In this document: piece after piece, positions 35,770 through 44,650 of the stretch
Numbering within the stretch: the first letter of the stretch is position 1
Layout of the letters: every line of letters starts with the position of its first letter
From: Pedobacter steynii
GTDB taxonomy: Bacteria > Bacteroidota > Bacteroidia > Sphingobacteriales > Sphingobacteriaceae
Length of the DNA: 64,000 nt
Direction of reading: 5' to 3'
Assembly: GCF_900103665.1 (NCBI RefSeq)
Contig: NZ_FNGY01000009.1
Span: 276,810-340,809, forward strand
The notes under the pieces: model-generated
What the model was told of the DNA's origin: nothing
Databases searched by the model: none
The model's input: only the letters and a program-made list of their open reading frames with translations
Made by a program: the position numbers and the translations under genes

Positions 35770-35925
35770 ATGGACAAAAATATCGAACAGCAGGTTTTAT
35801 CATAAAAGAAGAAAAAAACAGTGCTTTTTATGCTTTTGGGAGTGGTCCTGCTGGTCGTTGTTATTTTTGTCATAGTCTGGTACCTACCCTTCGTCAATCA
35901 GAAATTACTCCATTTTTTTGACTAA
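35770..35925 (+). pseudogene. Small single-pass membrane protein interrupted by an in-frame TAA
   Basis: From ATG 35770 the frame reads MDKNIEQQVLS, then TAA (35803-35805). It continues in the same frame as KKKKTVLFMLLGVVLLVVVI and onward through a strong membrane helix to DFF-like end and TAA at 35923-35925. Removing one stop gives a sensible 51-residue protein: polar N-tail, KKKK, one helix of about 20 residues, short C-tail ending QKLLHFFD. It may be a recent nonsense mutant, or translation may begin at GTG 35821 or ATG 35830. It lies 100 nt upstream of fecR. Confidence 0.45.
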
Positions 35926-36024
35926 CCTCCAGCTTATACCCATAAAAAAAATATATTTCAAAATCCTTTGGTAAAAAATCAATTCTTCCTGCACTTGTAT
36001 TGGTAAACCCATATAACCGCCGGA

Positions 36025-37077
36025 ATGAAATACGATGCTTATGCCATTGAAGACTTTTTAACTGAAGAAAGCTTTGTTAATTATTGCCTGGGAACTCAGC
36101 AGGAAGATGTTTTGTTCTGGAAAAATATCCTGAAGGAGCAACCTGAGCTGGAAGAAAGAATCCATAAAGCAAAAACGCTTTTCTTTTTACTCGCTGTCAA
36201 GATCGACCCCCGGGAAAAACAACAGGAGCTAAACAAGCTTAAGCTGGCAATAGAAGGTACGGAACAGCAAGTCGAGCTCCTGGAAGAAGTGCCGGTAAGG
36301 CGTCTCATGAGTCGCAGTTCCTGGATATCTATTGCAGCCACAATTCTGCTTTGCATTGGTGTTTATTCCTTATTCAACAAAAAGGAATATGGGAATCAAA
36401 TTCAGCCATATGCTGCGGGTGCTAAAAGTATGCTCCTAAAGACGGCTTACAATGAAAGAAAGACCCTTATCCTCGGTGATGGAACTAAAGTAACCATCAA
36501 TGGATCAACAGAACTAAAACTGGATGATCATTATAATCAGGAAAAGAGAGTTCTCTGGCTAAATGGAGAAGCTTATTTTGAGGTTGCTCAAGATAAAGAA
36601 AAGCCTTTTATTGTCATTTCCGGTACAACAACGACAACCGCCTTAGGAACGTCCTTCAAAATCAATAATTACAACAACCGGGCACATACATTAGTCATGC
36701 TCAATTCCGGAAAAGTCAGTGTCGGCTCCCTGGTGAATGAGAAAGTCGTAGACCATTTACAACTTGTTCCGGGTGAACAGGTAGAGGTTACATCCGATAG
36801 ATTTGCCAAATCAACCTTTAACCTGGAGGAGATCGACAATTGGAAAAACCGTAAACTGGTGTTCTCGATGGCTTCTTTAAAAGAGATCAAATCAGTCTTA
36901 AAAGAAATCTACGGTATAGAAGTACGGAGTAGAAACCAACCGAAGAAACCAATTGCTTTTACCGGAACATTCGTCAATGAAGGGCTTAGCGAGGTACTTA
37001 AAGCCATAGGATTTTCTAACCATTTTACTTACACCATAAAAGATGATATCGTAACCCTGGATTTCGAAAAAAAATAA
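36025..37077 (+). CDS. FecR family anti-sigma factor
   Basis: 350 residues. A cytoplasmic helical N-domain (1-98) is followed by a membrane helix at about 99-117 (WISIAATILLCIGVYSLF), the periplasmic FecR domain (RKTLILGDGTKVTINGST, GEAYFEVAQDKEKPF, TALGTSFKI), and the DUF4974 C-terminal domain (VFSMASLKEIKSVLKEIYG) that contacts the STN domain of its SusC. It transmits the ligand-bound state of the SusC encoded next (32 nt downstream) to an ECF sigma factor. Two candidate sigma genes flank the operon: 35029-35580 (divergent) and 45851-46432 (convergent). Confidence 0.93.
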   Translation: MKYDAYAIEDFLTEESFVNYCLGTQQEDVLFWKNILKEQPELEERIHKAKTLFFLLAVKIDPREKQQELNKLKLAIEGTEQQVELLEEVPVRRLMSRSSWISIAATILLCIGVYSLFNKKEYGNQIQPYAAGAKSMLLKTAYNERKTLILGDGTKVTINGSTELKLDDHYNQEKRVLWLNGEAYFEVAQDKEKPFIVISGTTTTTALGTSFKINNYNNRAHTLVMLNSGKVSVGSLVNEKVVDHLQLVPGEQVEVTSDRFAKSTFNLEEIDNWKNRKLVFSMASLKEIKSVLKEIYGIEVRSRNQPKKPIAFTGTFVNEGLSEVLKAIGFSNHFTYTIKDDIVTLDFEKK

Positions 37078-37108
37078 CAAACCAACTAACCAAACCAACC
37101 AAACCAGT

Positions 37109-40100
37109 ATGAAAAAAAACTTACCCCCCTATTATTTTTTTTATGGGCTTCTGCTAAAAACCTGTTTATGCTTTATTTTAATTATTTCCTTATCCGGGTA
37201 TGCACAATCAAAGGATAAGCGATATTCTTTTAATTGGAAAAATACGACGGTCCTCAGTGCTTTTAAGCAAATTGAAGGTGAAGCAGGAGTTCATTTTTCT
37301 TACAATCCACTGGACTTAAATGTTAACACCCGGATTGACCTAAAGATTGAAAAACAAAAGATTGATGAAATCCTGAATGCAATTTCTAAAAAAGTAAGCA
37401 TTAAATACCAGATTAATGGGCAGACCATTATGATTCAGTCTTACCGGCCGGTTCCAGAGATTAGTATTGTTTTTACCTTAACAGGGAGAGTGACTGATGA
37501 AAAGAAAGTCAGTATTCCCGGTGTTGTTGTTGTCAATACGAAGAACAACAAAACAGTGACAACCAACGCCGATGGCACATTCTCTATCCCTGCAGATCAT
37601 GGTGATGTGATTCGTTTTAGGATGTTGGGCTTTCAGGAAACAGCAATTGTAGCAAACGAGCAGCAGAAAAGTGTGACGATTGTGCTAAAAGAAGCGACGA
37701 CAGAATTACAAGAGGCAGTGGTGACTGCCTTAGGAATTAAAAGGGAGCAAAAATCTTTAGGATATGCCGTGTCTGAAGTAGATGGAAAGGGCCTAAAAAA
37801 AGCCAGAGAGATTAATGTCATTAACTCTTTAGCGGGGAAAGTTCCCGGATTGATCATTACCGGAACAGCAGGAGGCCCTGCAGGTTCTTCCCGCGTCATT
37901 ATTCGTGGAAGCACAACCGTGACCGGTAATAACCAACCCTTGTATGTTGTAGATGGGGTTCCGATAGACAATTCCAATTACGGAGGAACGGGTTCAGGGC
38001 AATATGCTGCTGGTTTGGACCTGGGTGATGCGATATCTGCCATCAATCCGGATGACGTAGATAAGATCAGTGTCCTTAAAGGAGCCTCAGCTTCGGCGCT
38101 ATATGGTGCCAGAGCGGCCAATGGGGTGATTCTGATCACAACAAAAAAAGGGGTTGGGTCAAAAGATTTGGGAATTGAATTTAACAATACATCATCTGTT
38201 GAAAGCCAGCTGACCAGCTACGACGGCTATCAATCGCTATATGGTCAGGGAACCAAGCAGCAGCTGAACACACTTGCCATACAGGATTATAATACGTTAA
38301 CAAAGAATTTTGGTGCCAGGATCGATCCCGACCTAATGGTGATCACCGGAACGGGTGAACGTAAGCCCTATGCCTATGTAAAAAATAATATCGATGGTTT
38401 TTTCAGAACAGGTTCAACGTTTAACAATACGCTTTCGTTTACAAATGCCTCTGACGTTTCTTCCTTCCGTTTCTCGGCATCCAATCTGACGAATAAGGAC
38501 ATCATTCCTGCCAGTGGAATGCATAGAAACTCCTTCACCTTTAATGGAAGCTCTAAATTCGGATCTAAGATTACCCTGGAAGCAAGGGCCTTTTATATGA
38601 ATGAAAAGGTCGACAACAGGCCTTCTCTGGCCGACGATCCTGCAAATATTGGAAATAGCTTTCTCTCCCTCGCAAATACAGTGGATCAGGCCCGGTTTAA
38701 GAATGAATATAGAAATGCCGATGGAAGCTATTTAGATTGGAACAACGGAAACCAATACCGCCTGAATCCTTATTGGGTGATCAATGAAATGAAAAATAAA
38801 ACGACCAAGGATCGTTTGATGGGAACATTGCAACTCAACTATAGTATTTTAAGCTGGTTAAATCTTCAGGGAAGAGCATCTGCAGATCAGACGGACCTTG
38901 ACTTTGAAAAGTTTAGCCCAAGATCTACGCCAGGCGCACTTACCGGAACGCTGGATCAAACTAAAAGAAAGTTGAAAACCATCGAGGCCGACTTATTGCT
39001 TTCTGCTGAAAGACAGGTCACTCCTTCCTTAAATTTATCAGCCCGTCTGGGGAGTAGCATTACCAGAAGCAGAGCAGATGGAAGTATCCTCCAGTTTACA
39101 AATCAAACGGTATTGGATGTGGTGAGTCCTACCAGTTATACTTCTCAGTCGGTACAGCCTACAGCGTATAGAAAATCGTTCAATTCCGTATATGGAATCA
39201 TCGCCGCTGGTTATAAAGGCTATCTGTATGTGGATGCTACGCTTCGGCAGGATGCTTATTCTACTCTTGCTTTAGGTAAAAACAGCAAGCTTTACCCTTC
39301 ATTAAGCGGAAGTTTTGTCTTCACAGAAGCACTCAAAATGGATAAAAGGATTTTATCATTCGGTAAAATCAGGGCATCCATCGCACAGGTGGCATCAGAT
39401 ACCGATCCTTACCTGACGGATGCTTATTATGCCACAAGTCCTTTGCCTTTTAAAGGACAGACTATCGGAGGAATTTCTACAAGTATAAAACCAAATAAAG
39501 ACCTGAAACCGACTACGACACGTTCTTATGAGTTCGGAACAGAACTTAAATTCTTTGGTCAGCGATTGGGGCTTGACCTTACCTATTACAATTCAAAATC
39601 AAAAGATCAGCTGAATATTGTACCCGTTCCCCCTTCTTCAGGATATAGAAATGAGATCAAAAATGCCGGGGTGATCTCAAATGAAGGAATAGAGATTGCA
39701 CTGAGTGGCACACCGATCAGCAGCAAGGACTTTACCTGGGATCTAAACTTCAGCTTTGCCAGAAATGTCAATAAAGTTGAGTCATTAGCACCGGGAACGC
39801 CTTTCTTAAGTCTATCTGATGCGCGTTGGATGGGCGTATCTGTAGTCGCACAGCCAGGCGCTTCTTATGGTGCAATTTTAGCCTTTGATTATCAAAAAGA
39901 TCCTCAGGGAAATATTATTCTTAATCCGATAGACCTTCAACCCTTGTTAAGTCCTACCAGACAGATTATAGGTAAAGGAATCTTTGACTGGACGGGAGGA
40001 TTGAGCAGTACGTTCCGGTACAAGAACTTTAGTCTGGGAACGATTTTCGACTTGAAATTCGGAGCAGACTTACTCTCGCTGACCAATTATTCTGCTGCCG

Positions 40101-40609
40101 GTGCCGGAAGTTTGAAAACAACACTGGGAGGAAGAGCCGAGTGGATCAAATCTGAAGAAGATCGTCAGGCGGCAGGAAAAACCATTCAGGAATGGACAGC
40201 ATCAGGCATGGTCAGAGGGTTCGTGCCAGTCGGTGTCGTGCAAACAGGCACCAATGCGGATGGAAGTCCTGTATATAGCCAAAATACGAAGGCAATGGAC
40301 CCTTCGGTGTATTGGGGAAGAATTCTCGATGTTTCGAATTCTGTAGCCAGACCTTTTATTTATGATGCTTCTTATGTCAAAATCAGGGAGATCACTTTGA
40401 ATTACCGCCTTCCTTCAACGCTGACCTCCAGATGGGGAGTGAAAGATGTTCAGGTGGGATTAGTAAGCAGAAATCCATTCATTCTTTATAAGAATGTGCC
40501 CAATGTCGATCCTGATTCCAACTACAATAATGGAAATGGACAAGGTATTGAATATGGTTCCCTGCCCGGTAGACGAAGCTTTGGCCTTAATTTAAATTTT
40601 AGATTTTAA
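37109..40609 (+). CDS. SusC/RagA TonB-linked outer membrane protein with STN signalling domain (locus 3)
   Basis: 1166 residues. After the signal peptide an STN domain (about 38-110, KNTTVLSAFKQIEGEAGVHF) marks it as a signal-transducing receptor for FecR. Then come a CarboxypepD_reg-like domain, the plug (QPLYVVDGVPIDNSNY, DDVDKISVLKGASASALYGA) and a barrel ending FGLNLNFRF. It imports oligosaccharide together with the SusD at 40630. Linked GH18 genes suggest a GlcNAc-containing glycan such as chitin or an N-glycan. Its 5' leader (37072-37108) is almost entirely A and C with repeated AACC. Confidence 0.94.
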   Translation: MKKNLPPYYFFYGLLLKTCLCFILIISLSGYAQSKDKRYSFNWKNTTVLSAFKQIEGEAGVHFSYNPLDLNVNTRIDLKIEKQKIDEILNAISKKVSIKYQINGQTIMIQSYRPVPEISIVFTLTGRVTDEKKVSIPGVVVVNTKNNKTVTTNADGTFSIPADHGDVIRFRMLGFQETAIVANEQQKSVTIVLKEATTELQEAVVTALGIKREQKSLGYAVSEVDGKGLKKAREINVINSLAGKVPGLIITGTAGGPAGSSRVIIRGSTTVTGNNQPLYVVDGVPIDNSNYGGTGSGQYAAGLDLGDAISAINPDDVDKISVLKGASASALYGARAANGVILITTKKGVGSKDLGIEFNNTSSVESQLTSYDGYQSLYGQGTKQQLNTLAIQDYNTLTKNFGARIDPDLMVITGTGERKPYAYVKNNIDGFFRTGSTFNNTLSFTNASDVSSFRFSASNLTNKDIIPASGMHRNSFTFNGSSKFGSKITLEARAFYMNEKVDNRPSLADDPANIGNSFLSLANTVDQARFKNEYRNADGSYLDWNNGNQYRLNPYWVINEMKNKTTKDRLMGTLQLNYSILSWLNLQGRASADQTDLDFEKFSPRSTPGALTGTLDQTKRKLKTIEADLLLSAERQVTPSLNLSARLGSSITRSRADGSILQFTNQTVLDVVSPTSYTSQSVQPTAYRKSFNSVYGIIAAGYKGYLYVDATLRQDAYSTLALGKNSKLYPSLSGSFVFTEALKMDKRILSFGKIRASIAQVASDTDPYLTDAYYATSPLPFKGQTIGGISTSIKPNKDLKPTTTRSYEFGTELKFFGQRLGLDLTYYNSKSKDQLNIVPVPPSSGYRNEIKNAGVISNEGIEIALSGTPISSKDFTWDLNFSFARNVNKVESLAPGTPFLSLSDARWMGVSVVAQPGASYGAILAFDYQKDPQGNIILNPIDLQPLLSPTRQIIGKGIFDWTGGLSSTFRYKNFSLGTIFDLKFGADLLSLTNYSAAGAGSLKTTLGGRAEWIKSEEDRQAAGKTIQEWTASGMVRGFVPVGVVQTGTNADGSPVYSQNTKAMDPSVYWGRILDVSNSVARPFIYDASYVKIREITLNYRLPSTLTSRWGVKDVQVGLVSRNPFILYKNVPNVDPDSNYNNGNGQGIEYGSLPGRRSFGLNLNFRF

Positions 40610-40629
40610 CAGGTAAGTATTTAAATAAG

Positions 40630-42231
40630 ATGACAATGAAAAAGATTTTAAAGACATACCTCCTCAGTTTATTAACCATTGCAATGGCGTTTAGCGCCTG
40701 CAAAAAATTTGGGGATACAAATATTGATCCGACCAGGTCCTCTAATCTGGATCCTTCGGTACAGCTCTCTTTAATTCAGCTCCGGTTTTCCGGTGATCTG
40801 AACGTGAATGAGAGAACGACTTTTATGATGACTATGCCATTGGTTCAACACATCGCAGGACCATATAGCAACCGTTGGGGAGGGATTTATTTCCGGGATC
40901 CCAATATTATGGGGGTACTCTGGGAAGATTCCTATGGAACTGATCTCGTAAATGTAGTAGATGCAGTAAAAAGAACGACAAATGTCCCGGATAAAACAAA
41001 CCTGAACGCCATTTGCCGCATCATGAAGGTATACAACTTTGCCAGGATGACTGATTTATATGGTGATCTTCCTTATAGTGAAGCTGGTCTCGGAACAAAA
41101 GCCAAATTTGATACTCAGGAGGAAATATATACTAGTTTTTTCCAGGAGCTAAAAGCGGCAAGGGCACAACTTGATGGCGCGAAGGATATCGTAAAAGGGG
41201 ATTTATTTTATGGTGGAGACATCAATGCCTGGAAGAAATTTGCCAGCTCTCTGCATTTGCGCCTCGCCATGCGTCTGGTGAAGCGCGACCCTGCAAAAGC
41301 ACAGGCCGAAGCTCAGCAAGCTTATAATGAAGGGGTGTTTACCAGCAATGGGGATGTTTGTAAGTTAGATCATGAAGATGTTCAGAATCCTTATGAGGAT
41401 GGGAAAGGTAATATCCGTGGAAATGCTGTTTCGGCTTCCTTCTTTAATGGGGGAGGTGTTCCGGGGCGTTTCACAACCCCTTTTCTCGATCAGCTTCGGG
41501 TAACCAACGATCCCAGAATGAAATATATGGTGAAATATTATGTGGATATTCCCGGTGGAAACCCATTAAGCCGGATTGACCTTACAGAACCTCTGGTTGA
41601 AAAAGTAGGCTATGTTGGCGTGATTCCCGGACGTTATATCTGGGATGGCTTTTTATCGAACGTTATTGTTGATATTCCCGGAAAAGGGGCTTATACTGCC
41701 GTGAATAATGACCAGAAGGCCCAGCCGGCAAATTTCCTGCTCCGCTTCAATGCTCCCTTTTTACACCTCACCTATTCGGAGGTGGAGCTGTTGCTTGCAG
41801 AAGCTACTGTTCGGTTTGGCGCATCATTTGGCGGAACTGCCGCCAGCCATTATGAAAAAGGACTGACCGCTGCTTTTCAGCAATTGAGCTTTTTCCCTGG
41901 AGGGCCGACGGTACCAGCGAACGAAATCAATACTTTCATTCAGGGAAATCAATTGATTCCGGGCAGAGAGATAGAGACCATCAATAAACAACTCTGGATT
42001 ACTTTATTCTTAAACGGACCTGAGGCCTATGCCAACTGGAGAAGATCTGGTTTTCCCAATTTAATCCCTGCAGTAGGAGATTCTGAAACAGGAGAGAGCC
42101 TGACGATTCCGAGGAGATTTGAATATCCTTTCACGGAAGAGGAGCAAAATAAGGAAAACTTCCAAAAAGTTTTACCGGCACTGGGTGGCGTAGATAGCTG
42201 GACCAAACGAGTTTGGTGGGATAAAGAGTAA
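40630..42231 (+). CDS. SusD/RagB family nutrient-binding lipoprotein (locus 3)
   Basis: 533 residues, longer than the SusD proteins of loci 1 and 2. The lipobox ends at Cys24 (AMAFSAC), then KKFGDTNIDPTRSSNLDP. Conserved elements include FARMTDLYGDLPYSEAG, LHLRLAMRLVKRDPAKA and the closing VDSWTKRVWWDKE. It is the surface lid of the STN-SusC, 20 nt downstream of it. ATGs at 40630 and 40636 are both possible. Confidence 0.92.
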   Translation: MTMKKILKTYLLSLLTIAMAFSACKKFGDTNIDPTRSSNLDPSVQLSLIQLRFSGDLNVNERTTFMMTMPLVQHIAGPYSNRWGGIYFRDPNIMGVLWEDSYGTDLVNVVDAVKRTTNVPDKTNLNAICRIMKVYNFARMTDLYGDLPYSEAGLGTKAKFDTQEEIYTSFFQELKAARAQLDGAKDIVKGDLFYGGDINAWKKFASSLHLRLAMRLVKRDPAKAQAEAQQAYNEGVFTSNGDVCKLDHEDVQNPYEDGKGNIRGNAVSASFFNGGGVPGRFTTPFLDQLRVTNDPRMKYMVKYYVDIPGGNPLSRIDLTEPLVEKVGYVGVIPGRYIWDGFLSNVIVDIPGKGAYTAVNNDQKAQPANFLLRFNAPFLHLTYSEVELLLAEATVRFGASFGGTAASHYEKGLTAAFQQLSFFPGGPTVPANEINTFIQGNQLIPGREIETINKQLWITLFLNGPEAYANWRRSGFPNLIPAVGDSETGESLTIPRRFEYPFTEEEQNKENFQKVLPALGGVDSWTKRVWWDKE

Positions 42232-42247
42232 CGTATAAAAGAGAATT

Positions 42248-43258
42248 ATGAAACCTATAAAATTGTTTTTTCAGCTGATCTGCCTTTCGCTGATACTTAC
42301 TGGTTGTAGTAAGACTCCGGTAAAGGCCGCTGAACCGGAAATTAAAAAAGAAGATCCTAAAAAAGAGGAATCTGGCCGCTTTAAAGTGGTGGGCTATATG
42401 TTCGCTGGAGGTGATTTACTGGCGGAATCTGCCAAGATTGACCTGAGTAAAATTACTCATTTAAACATCGCGTTTATTAACCCGGATGCTTTGGGTGTTT
42501 TTGCTCCTGTAGCGGGATTAACAGAATTGGTAAAGAAAGCACACCTGCAGCAGGTGAAGGTGATTGCTGCTATCGCCGGTGGTGATCCGCCACAGTATCT
42601 TAAAGAACTGCTCAAGCCGGACAAAAGGAAAATATTGGTAGACGGATTAATGCAATTGACGCGAACCTATAACCTGGACGGAATAGATGTGGACCTGGAG
42701 GGTGATTTTGTAAATGAACATTACGAAGCCTTTGTAACCGATTTATCTGCCGCGCTTAAAAAGGAAAGTAAACTGATGACTGCTGCGGTGGCGACCTGGA
42801 ACTCTGCGGCCTATTCTGATAAAGCCCTGGCTTTACTGGACCTGATCAATATCATGTCTTATGACCAGACCGGTCCATGGAGAAAGGATAAACCGGGCCC
42901 TCATTCCACCTATGAGGCTGCAGAAATTGATTTTAACCATTGGAACGTGTTAAGAGGCATTCCCGCAGAAAGACTCGTTCTGGGGCTCCCTTTTTACGCC
43001 TATGGGTTTGGAGCTGATATTCCGGAAAGCCTGACTTATGGAGATATCGTACAAAGGTATCCGGGAGCCGAAAAGGTTGACCTCTGGGAATTGCCTGGTA
43101 AAGGAACGTTTTATTACAACGGCTGGCCTACCATAAAGAAAAAACTTTCCTATGCCTTACAAAAGAAAGCCGGGGGAGTGATGATCTGGCAGCTTTTAGG
43201 AGATGCCGGCGGAGAGCATTCTTTGCTGAAGGCGATTCATGGGGATATTAAAAATTAA
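42248..43258 (+). CDS. GH18 family glycosidase lipoprotein (chitinase/endo-beta-GlcNAcase type)
   Basis: 336 residues. The lipobox ends at Cys20 (SLILTGC). The TIM-barrel shows FKVVGYMFAGGD (strand 1), HLNIAFIN (strand 2) and the full catalytic motif DGIDVDLE at 144-151 with acid/base Glu151. NIMSYDQTGPW (Tyr205, Asp206) is also conserved. It should cleave beta-1,4 bonds after GlcNAc by the substrate-assisted mechanism on the cell surface. It is 16 nt after the SusD gene in the same operon. Whether it acts on chitin or on N-glycans cannot be told from the sequence. Confidence 0.9.
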   Translation: MKPIKLFFQLICLSLILTGCSKTPVKAAEPEIKKEDPKKEESGRFKVVGYMFAGGDLLAESAKIDLSKITHLNIAFINPDALGVFAPVAGLTELVKKAHLQQVKVIAAIAGGDPPQYLKELLKPDKRKILVDGLMQLTRTYNLDGIDVDLEGDFVNEHYEAFVTDLSAALKKESKLMTAAVATWNSAAYSDKALALLDLINIMSYDQTGPWRKDKPGPHSTYEAAEIDFNHWNVLRGIPAERLVLGLPFYAYGFGADIPESLTYGDIVQRYPGAEKVDLWELPGKGTFYYNGWPTIKKKLSYALQKKAGGVMIWQLLGDAGGEHSLLKAIHGDIKN

Positions 43259-43274
43259 TAAGATTTAAATACAT

Positions 43275-44648
43275 ATGATGAATTCATCATTAAAGACATA
43301 TGACATGGGAAATATAAAATACTTATTGCTTTCCTTCTTTTTGCTTGCCTGCTTAGCCGGATGTAAAAAAGGAAAGGAAGCCGATTACGATGATAATTTT
43401 CATCCCAGGATTATAGACAATAGCGGGGTTTTTACCAGCCCAAGCAGAATCATATTCCAGGGGCAGTCTGCCATATATTCAGGTTTGGCCTTCTCTCCAA
43501 AACCAATCGAGAAAACCAGGATTTCCTGGAAGCTGAACAATAAGGAAGTATCTACGGATACGGCCTTTACTTTTACTCCTGAAGCAGGAGGAGAGTATGA
43601 AATTAAAGTAGAGGCAACCTATAATGGACAGACCTCCACCCGGATTTCAAAGGTGCTGGTTAGCCCGTCGACGTATACCCCGAAAGCTTTTACAAATGTA
43701 GCCGTAGCTTACCTGACAGAAAATGCGACGGCTGCAAGTGTAGATTATACAACGGTAACGCATATCGTGTATACAGGAGCAAGGGTAACACCTACCGGAG
43801 CTGTTGATTTCTCGAAAGGCAACCAGGCCCAGAATCTTGATGAACAGGTGGCCCGGGCGCACATTAATAAAGTGCCATTGTTATTAGGGGTAACAGGAAC
43901 CTTATCAGGAGTAGATGGCTGGTCGCTTTATAATAATGCTGATTTTGGTGCTGTGATCAGTGATCCGGGGAAAAGAGCTGCATTGGCAACGACCGTAGCT
44001 CAATATGTCACGGACCACAAAATAGATGGCGTAGATATCCTCATGACGGATCTTGGAAATGACGATGGGGCAGTGACGACCAAAAGCATGCAGTCTATAG
44101 GGCCCTTTTTAACACTGCTTCGCGCAGCGCTGCCTACACAAATATTAACGGTTTCTGTGACGACCAATTATTTGCATTGGGATTATCCGGTAGCAGATTT
44201 CAGCAAAGCAAACTGGGTAAATGTGCATGCCTATGAAGATGGTGCCCATGTTGGCCCGAATGCGCCGCTAGGTCAGCCTTCTGGTTTTGATTTTATGGTT
44301 GCAGGAGCTGATATCTGGAAAAATAAAATGCCTAAAGATAAATTAGTCATCGGGATTCCTGCATTTGGATTACGTTTCAATGAGATCAATGCTGCAGGAA
44401 ATAACCTCGGTTGGGGCTCTTATGATTATATGCCTTTTAAAGAGATTATGGCGGCAGATCCCAATGCTTACAATAAAGAAAAAGCAGAGATCAAATTTGG
44501 CGTATATTACAATGGCATTCCTTTGGTGGATAAAAAAGCGGCTTACATTAAAGCGAATGGGTTTAAAGGTGCTTACCTCTATGCTGGCGATTATGATGTA
44601 AAGGGCGCAAATTCCTTAATGGGTGCAATTTATAAAACACTACACTAA
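43275..44648 (+). CDS. GH18-like surface lipoprotein with degenerate catalytic motif
   Basis: 457 residues. The lipobox ends at Cys30 (LLACLAGC); with the alternative ATG at 43305 it would be Cys20. Residues about 50-130 form an Ig/PKD-like domain (ISWKLNNKEVST, GGEYEIKVEATYNGQ). The GH18-like barrel runs from about 140. Its catalytic motif reads DGVDILMT at 251-258, so the third Asp and the catalytic Glu (Thr258) are lost while the fold motifs remain (WVNVHAYEDG, KLVIGIPAFGLRF). It is most likely a non-hydrolytic surface glycan-binding protein paired with the active GH18 upstream. Confidence 0.85.
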   Translation: MMNSSLKTYDMGNIKYLLLSFFLLACLAGCKKGKEADYDDNFHPRIIDNSGVFTSPSRIIFQGQSAIYSGLAFSPKPIEKTRISWKLNNKEVSTDTAFTFTPEAGGEYEIKVEATYNGQTSTRISKVLVSPSTYTPKAFTNVAVAYLTENATAASVDYTTVTHIVYTGARVTPTGAVDFSKGNQAQNLDEQVARAHINKVPLLLGVTGTLSGVDGWSLYNNADFGAVISDPGKRAALATTVAQYVTDHKIDGVDILMTDLGNDDGAVTTKSMQSIGPFLTLLRAALPTQILTVSVTTNYLHWDYPVADFSKANWVNVHAYEDGAHVGPNAPLGQPSGFDFMVAGADIWKNKMPKDKLVIGIPAFGLRFNEINAAGNNLGWGSYDYMPFKEIMAADPNAYNKEKAEIKFGVYYNGIPLVDKKAAYIKANGFKGAYLYAGDYDVKGANSLMGAIYKTLH

Positions 44649-44650
44649 GG

